Below are positions 58,811-64,000 of a stretch of DNA of 64,000 nt, piece after piece. The translations under genes were made by a program, and so were the position numbers. The notes below the pieces were generated by a model that did not search any database, was not told where the DNA came from, and saw only the letters and a list, made by a program, of their open reading frames with translations. Numbering within the stretch: the first letter of the stretch is position 1; every line of letters begins with the position of its first letter. This DNA comes from Tetmemena sp. SeJ-2015 (Eukaryota > Ciliophora > Spirotrichea > Sporadotrichida > Oxytrichidae), in assembly GCA_027382625.1 (NCBI GenBank), contig JAJKFJ010022155.1:1-64000 (forward strand), given 5' to 3'.

Positions 58811-59119
58811 ATGTAGTGAGATCAGCTATACGCGAAAAGTGTGGGTAGCATTTATCAATCACTTTCAATAGTTGCAAAGGTCATTGCGAAGATACAGCAT
58901 GTCCAGAGGCACATCCTGAAATGGTTCGTCCAGAGTGAGCTGTCAGTGAGACATGTCAACACACAACATGCGTTTCAAAGTTCTGCTTCGAGCTGAGTCA
59001 TCTCTTACAGTGTCTATAGTTGATGAGAGTAAGTTCATCGACAGTCAAGTACAGGATGATAAGTAGAGGTAGGCATGCTCAACAAGATTCAACGTTGATA
59101 ACACGAACTAGAACTCAGA

Positions 59120-60457
59120 CATGACCGAATGTCAAAGTCTGTATCCAAGACTTGATGCTGAATAACCACAACGACTGCGTCTTTCTTTGGTCCAAGTCCT
59201 TGGATGCTCTGCGCTAAATCTGACCACGCTGCTCTCTAATAATAGAAAGGTAAACAATGACTTCACGACTGCTATGCTTGTACTTACTTGCCTCTCAAAC
59301 ACTGAGCGCTCTTGACTTTACGGCTTCAAGTATCCGAACAACTGCTCGACTGGGTTAACCAAGGTGAGTACTGAGCGTTGAAAGAGGACAATGACACTCC
59401 AACAACTTGCAAGTCTCGAGTACTTGCGAGTGGCGTGTAATGATGCGTTGGTCCATAAAGAGTGGATATCTTTGCCTTGCTCAGTGTGATAGTCTTACAC
59501 GTACAGCAGGTCCTGTTATTGAAAAAGTTGCTCAAAGACAGTTCGAGTCTACTCCTCCTCAAGATTTGAGTTGCAAAACTGGTGTGTGTCTTGAGAGATC
59601 GCTGATAGCAAGGACATGGAGTAACTACTGCTGTCGCTTCCTATCTTTCTCCCTGCACAGTCTCTGTGCCACTTGTCCGTACTTTCCCAGAGCTCTGCTC
59701 AACTCTGCGCGAGCGAGTTAAATTCTGTTGACCTCGTTGTCAGGTTGCTCCACTCCTGCATTCAACTCTTTGCTCTCATCTTCAGAGAGTGCAGCTACAA
59801 GTTCAACTTGCAAAGGTTTACCTTCAGAGTCATGTCAGCACTCTCTCGCTCTCTCTGTCTGAGTTGGACAGTGGTCCATTGGCTGATGAGTCCGATGAAG
59901 CAGCTCGTCTCTTAACGCTTGTAACTAGTTGAAGAAGTTGCTCCTCTCATCTTCTACCAAGGAGTGTAGTTGATTTGCCTGCATTTTTGAGTGGGACTGA
60001 CAGTTAGAACCTAATAACCAACATGAACAGTGCAAGTACTTTACTTGCGCGAACTGATCAAACTAACTAGTCAATCCTCCTCCTGCACTGCACACTCACT
60101 TTGTCGTTTGCTGCTCTCGCACCTGGGTGTCTGCGAGGTGTTGCAGAGTTCTGGCTGACGATGTCAAGTCCCTGCGGTGCGAGGTGTCTGTGGAACGCTT
60201 TGTTTCAAGACTGGTTGATACTTAGGCTCCTCATCTTCAAACTCATCTTCGTTATCCTGATCTCCACCTTGTACATTCTGAGATGCGAGCCAGTGCTCGA
60301 GTTGCTACTTGAGTTGGCGTTTAACAACTTTGGTAATTGATTGACCACGTGTGCGCTGTGTACTTACTAGTCCGAGCGAAGTTGCTCTCATCAAATGGCT
60401 GTATGATTATTGAACTTCAATAGAAACTGCCAAGCAACCTTGAAACCAAAGTGCGCT
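59120..60457 (-). mobile_element. Decayed DDE transposase copy A
   Basis: Minus-strand copy of the transposase encoded at 62.4 kb. It starts at the palindrome centre and reads, in shifting frames, the segment equivalent to the IDESNF region, WSIN, the acidic DEFEDEEP stretch, and further on TNASLHATRKYSRLA and NPVEQLFGYLK (59325-59358). The last two match the second Asp motif and the N-P-x-E-x-x-F/W-x-x-L-K motif typical of Tc1/mariner/IS630 transposases. Many one-base indels and TGA codons make it a pseudogene. It supplies the C-terminal part that lies beyond the window end for copy C. Confidence 0.75.
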
Positions 60458-60800
60458 TCCCTTTGCTCAAATCTCAAAGTACACAGGACAGATCAGCAGC
60501 TTAATGTATGGTGAGGTAAAGCGACTTTGGGTTGTCAAGGTTGCTTGGGCAGTTTTCTATTGAAGAGGTTTTCATAATCTATCAGCATTGATGAGAGCAA
60601 CTTCGGGTCTGATGCAATCAAGAAGAAGTAGACGACAGTGGTCAATCAATACCAAAGTTGTTAAACGCCAACATCAAAGTAGCAAGCTCGTGAGCCAACG
60701 CGACTCGCATCTCAGAAATGTACAAGGTGGAGAATCGCGATAACGAAGAATGAAATTTGAAAGGATGGGAGCCAAGTATCAACAGTCTTGAACTTTCACT
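60120..60800. repeat. Large imperfect palindrome of transposase copies
   Basis: The left arm (for example CATCTTCGTTATCC, CACCTTGTACATTCTGAGA) is the reverse complement of the right arm (CGATAACGAAGA, TCTCAGAAATGTACAAGGTG), with a centre near 60457. Confidence 0.8.
60458..60800 (+). mobile_element. Truncated DDE transposase copy B
   Basis: Plus-strand duplicate matching 63518-63810: the CTCAAATCTCAA, GCGACTTTGGG, CAAGGTTGCTTG and GATGAGAGCAACTTC landmarks and the AATGTACAAGGTGGAGA block are all shared. It contains insertions and frameshifts. It abuts copy A head to head, so 60120-60800 is an imperfect palindrome centred near 60457. Confidence 0.75.
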
Positions 60801-60807
60801 TGCTTCA

Positions 60808-60872
60808 TCCCTTACACCCGGGCCGCTTTTAAGCTACTCCCACCACTAAAGGCAAAGGGTGGTCCAGTTAGG
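60808..60872. repeat. Direct repeat, copy 1 (about 65 nt)
   Basis: Contains ACACCCGGGCCGCTTTTAAG, CTACTCCCACCA and AAAGGCAAAGGGTGGTCC. Nearly identical to 61047-61111, with a partial third copy at 60950-60985. Confidence 0.85.
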
Positions 60873-61046
60873 CTCGCTCCTGATCGAGGATCAAGGTTAA
60901 ATTCATACTAGCTACTATCGTCGTGTCATTTGCACCCTTAATTAAACTCGGGAGCCGCTTTTAAGCTACTCTCCCACCATACCACTGGCTATGAGCAGGT
61001 GTTTTCCCAACTACATTCACTAGCCCCCAGTTACTTAGCAGCTTTA

Positions 61047-61111
61047 TCCCATACACCCGGGCCGCTTTTAAGCTACTCCCACCAATAAAGGCAAAGGGTG
61101 GTCCGGTTAGG
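61047..61111. repeat. Direct repeat, copy 2 (about 65 nt)
   Basis: Differs from copy 1 at only a few positions (CATACACC for TTACACC, AATAAAGG for ACTAAAGG, CCGGTTAG for CCAGTTAG). GCTTTTAAGC within it is a short palindrome. May be a terminal or subterminal motif of the neighbouring element. Confidence 0.85.
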
Positions 61112-61189
61112 GCGTGGTACATAACCAGAGGAGAAAAGGGCGATTTTTCAACTTATTTTCATTATAAAATAATTTCATTATATAGAACA

Positions 61190-62404
61190 TTTCTCAAATT
61201 TTAAATATTCATATAGGGAGGACGACCACACCTGCGGACTACTTAAGCGCGGCGCCCACTGTAAGAGTTATAATTATTTATTTAAAATTTAGACGGCCGG
61301 AGGCTCTGCTTCTGACTTTGCTAGTTTCCATTCTTTGCATTTACTGAACCAATCTTTTGCTACTTTAATTAAATGGAACTTTCGCATTTAAAACCTTCGT
61401 CGCATTTATCTGAAGCCTGATAAGTTTGCTACTTCAATTAAATAAATCAAACTTTGGCTTTTACATTTAATGGAAGTTCAATTTATCTACAGCTTGATTG
61501 ACTCTGGGAGTTTCTCATTAAGCTTCTTCCATTTATGTAAAGTAGTCCAGGCTCTCATTTTCCATTTCAAACTTTTCAATTAAATAAATGGAGAGCCTAC
61601 AGGTGGAGTACTCAGCACTTTTAGATAATTTTCAATTCAATTAATTTCCACCTTTCAATAAATTAGATAAATGAGACTACAGCTATTTATGTGCGATACT
61701 ACTAACAGATTGATAAAAGTTATATAAATGCTGAGAGTGTCTCTCGTCTAAGCTCCATTTAAAATCTAAAACTCAATCAATAACAATAGTAAGTGCGCTT
61801 TTCATTGCATTTATTTTCTTCATTATTGGTCTTTATATTAACTTGGTCATTATAACTCACACTTATTTCAAACTCATTGGCTATATTTATATTAATCTAT
61901 TCAAATTTGAATTATAACTACGCAGCTCATTATAACTCTACTTTGTAGATAATAACCCCAACAGAGTACTGCCAACTACAACTAAGATGGAGACTTGCTG
62001 ACACGACGTGTGAGAGGTACCAAGCACGGTCAGCTCTATTTATATAAGTAAGTTGGGGGGAGTAGCAGCTTCGCGCGATAGTGGCCACATTAATATATTT
62101 AAAGCTACTGAGATCCCCGCTAAGCTAAATGAAAGGTGTGATTAGAAAGTTAGGGCTAGAGTTCAGAGTGAAGCTGAGTTGGAGTTGTAGTGAGCTCCAA
62201 ACAAGTTGAGTTGAGATGAGTAGAGTTGAGTTAGGTTGAGTGTGAGGAGTTAGCAGTTCACACTCTGTAAGTAGGGAGTGAGTTGAGCACTGTGAGTTCA
62301 AGTGGACTCTGCAAGGACTGCGTTCGAGTCACTGATTAAGATCGGGGTCAGTGGATACAAGGTAATCAAACTTGCTAATAATTATAATTATATTTATAGT
62401 AAAG
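61190..62404. other. Upstream region of transposase copy C
   Basis: Mixed sequence with a GAGTTGAG-rich stretch at about 62180-62260 and no supported gene. A short plus frame at 62302-62484 overlaps the transposase start and is probably a shadow. Confidence 0.4.
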
Positions 62405-64000
62405 ATGTGGACTCGCTTCAAGCGAACGGTGAACGCAGCCTCCAACCTCCTGGCCCGCAGTCCAGCCCAGAGCAACGAGAGTAGTCTCGATCGTACTCAA
62501 CTCAGCGACAGGAGTGAGTCAATCATCTCCAACGCTCTCCTCCAAACTCAAGCTCAAGGACCGGTGCGTGAGAGTCTGCTCCAGGACAAGCGCAAGACGA
62601 TCGTACTCTGGACGCCAGTCGTGATTGGCAAGAACTTCACTCACACTTTCACTGCCACTAAGAAAGAGTACTCGACAACCAGACAGATGCACCACATGCG
62701 CATACCAACTTCCTGCTTGGCCCTCGAAGGTGGGTTGATCATTGACTTGCCTCAAGTCGACGTTGAGAACAACTTGAACCTGATCCTTGAAGTTGGCAAC
62801 TTTGAAACGGATGAAGTATTGATCGAGTACTTGAGGACCTTGTACCTACGAATCAAGGATATGAAAGTGCAAGCTCGAACTGGCCAAGGTCAGCAGAGGC
62901 AGCTCGTACAACTCAGCTCCACGACAGGACCTCGCAACAACACGGAGGTATTTGATCCCGTGTAGAGAGCTCTTGATGCGATCCTCAACAGAGCAGTCCC
63001 AACATTGGAACCCGAGTTGGAGCAACTCATAAATCAACCCAGACTTAAACGCAGAGTTCAGAAGCGGTTTGAGAAGGAGTAGCTCGTTAAGCGTCTGTAC
63101 TTTCAAGAGCAAGTCAAACCCAAGCTGATTGCAAAGGAGGTGAAGATCTCACTTGATGTTGTCCGTGCCATCATAGTCAAGTGCAAGTGCATGCTCAAAG
63201 ATCAAAGCAGGAGGAGCAGAGGATAAGTCAGACCAGGACCACGAGGTTACAGTCGAGTAGAGTTGTGCGAAGCTATACAGAGGAGACTCGAACTTACTGG
63301 AGTTCATAAAGTAACTTTGGAAAGTTTGAGAGCTGGCATAGAGTAAGACATACTCAACAAGAAGATGGAACGAGAGTTAGCACTGGACGAAGAGATCAAG
63401 GATGAGCAAGCATCTCACTTGCAAGTCGGTAGTGCTGGCTCACGCTCACTTGCAAACTCAATCCCTTGCTAAGCAACTCTGGGCAAGATGCTGAAAGAGG
63501 ACTTCAAGTTGCAGTTCGGTGGCTTCCCTAGCTCAAATCTCAAGTACAAGGATCCTTAGTTTGATGAGAAGCGACTTTGGGTTTCAAGGTTGCTTGCGCA
63601 GTTTCTATTTGAAGAGTTCATAATCATCAGCATTGATGAGAGCAACTTCCGCTCGGACTAAATAAGCAAACGACAGTGGTCAATCAATACCAAAGTAGTT
63701 AAGCGTTAACTCAAGTAGCAACTCGAGCACGGGCTCGCATCTCAGAATGTACAAGGTGGAGATCGCGATAACGAAGATGAGTTTGAAGATGAGGAGCCAA
63801 GTATCAACAGTCTTGAACAAGAGCTGTTCCACAACACCTCGCATCGCAGCGGACTTGCTCCAGAGTAACTTGCAACACCTCGTAGACACCAGGTGCGAGA
63901 GCAGCAACGACAAGAGTTGAGTGCAGTGAGGAGGAGGATTGACTAGTTTGAGTTGATCAGTTCGGCAAGTAAGTACTTGCAATGTTCATTGTTGGTTATA
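62405..64000 (+). CDS. DDE (Tc1/mariner/IS630-type) transposase, copy C, cut by window end
   Basis: From ATG 62405 (MWTRFKRTVNAASNLLARSP) the frame is open for 532 codons to the window edge with TAA/TAG as Gln and no TGA. An N-terminal region of about 200 residues is not recognised. A helix-turn-helix-like part follows (KRLYFQEQVKPKLIAKEVKI, SLDVVRAIIVKCKCM), then PRGYSRVELCEAIQRRLELT, then the catalytic core start LLAQFLFEEFIIISIDESNF, in which the Asp of IDESNF is the first D of the DDE triad, and WSINTKVVKRQLKQQ. An acidic stretch (DNEDEFEDEEPS) lies inside the core. The remaining catalytic residues are past 64000, but copy A shows them. Open frame and Gln codons suggest recent activity. 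Germline ciliates carry such elements (TBE in Oxytricha). The C4A4 ends of TBE are not seen here. Confidence 0.8.

Noticed and set aside
59407..59915. Plus-strand open frames at 59407-59721 and 59673-59915
   Set aside because: They run antisense to the decayed transposase copy, whose motifs are on the minus strand.
58000..64000. Canonical TBE transposon with C4A4 telomere-like ends
   Set aside because: No CCCCAAAA repeats are visible and the open frame is longer than expected for the TBE transposase; only the DDE superfamily is claimed.

Overview
The window looks like germline (micronuclear) DNA of a hypotrich ciliate of the Oxytricha/Stylonychia/Tetmemena kind. In every recognisable gene TAA and TAG must be read as glutamine and only TGA ends translation. 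Genes are cut by short AT-rich inserts flanked by direct repeats (pointers). Removing an insert with one repeat copy restores frame and family homology. These are internal eliminated sequences (IESs) between macronuclear-destined segments (MDSs). One gene has its first segment inverted relative to the rest. The species is not determined.

Layout: 1-227 is a pure A run and 228 to about 15,350 a roughly 180-bp tandem satellite, with Illumina adapter remnants and a degraded distal end. 15.8-24.2 kb holds coding islands with frameshifts and in-frame TGA, including an MT-A70 methyltransferase relative without an intact DPPW motif (20.7-21.8 kb) and a long unknown reading region (22.1-23.8 kb).

25.2-37.0 kb is a compact cluster of five well-preserved genes in alternating orientation: TPX2-like spindle protein (-), striatin-like WD40 scaffold (+), MFS transporter (-), small HMA metal-binding protein (+), and a radial spoke head protein (RSPH4/6 family) whose 5' segment lies on + and the remainder on -. 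I place 31 IESs in four of these genes, plus one in an orphan locus at 45.4 kb. Pointers run from 2 to 13 nt, the inverted junction has a 15-nt pointer, and three inserts are almost nothing but pointer. HMA and RSPH also carry GT-AG introns.

37-58 kb is mainly AT-rich non-coding DNA with small coding islands: an unknown two-segment locus at 45.3 kb, ubiquitin-like fragments at 46.2 kb, a long degenerate minus-strand region at 52.4-53.6 kb, and others. Several stretches are runs of A and T that look like poor consensus.

58-64 kb is richer in G+C and holds three copies of one DDE (Tc1/mariner/IS630-type) transposase: a decayed minus-strand copy and a short plus-strand copy that meet head to head as a palindrome near 60.46 kb, and a copy open for 532 codons from 62,405 to the window end. 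A 65-nt direct repeat lies between them.

Identifications rest on reading translations by eye; no database search was run.
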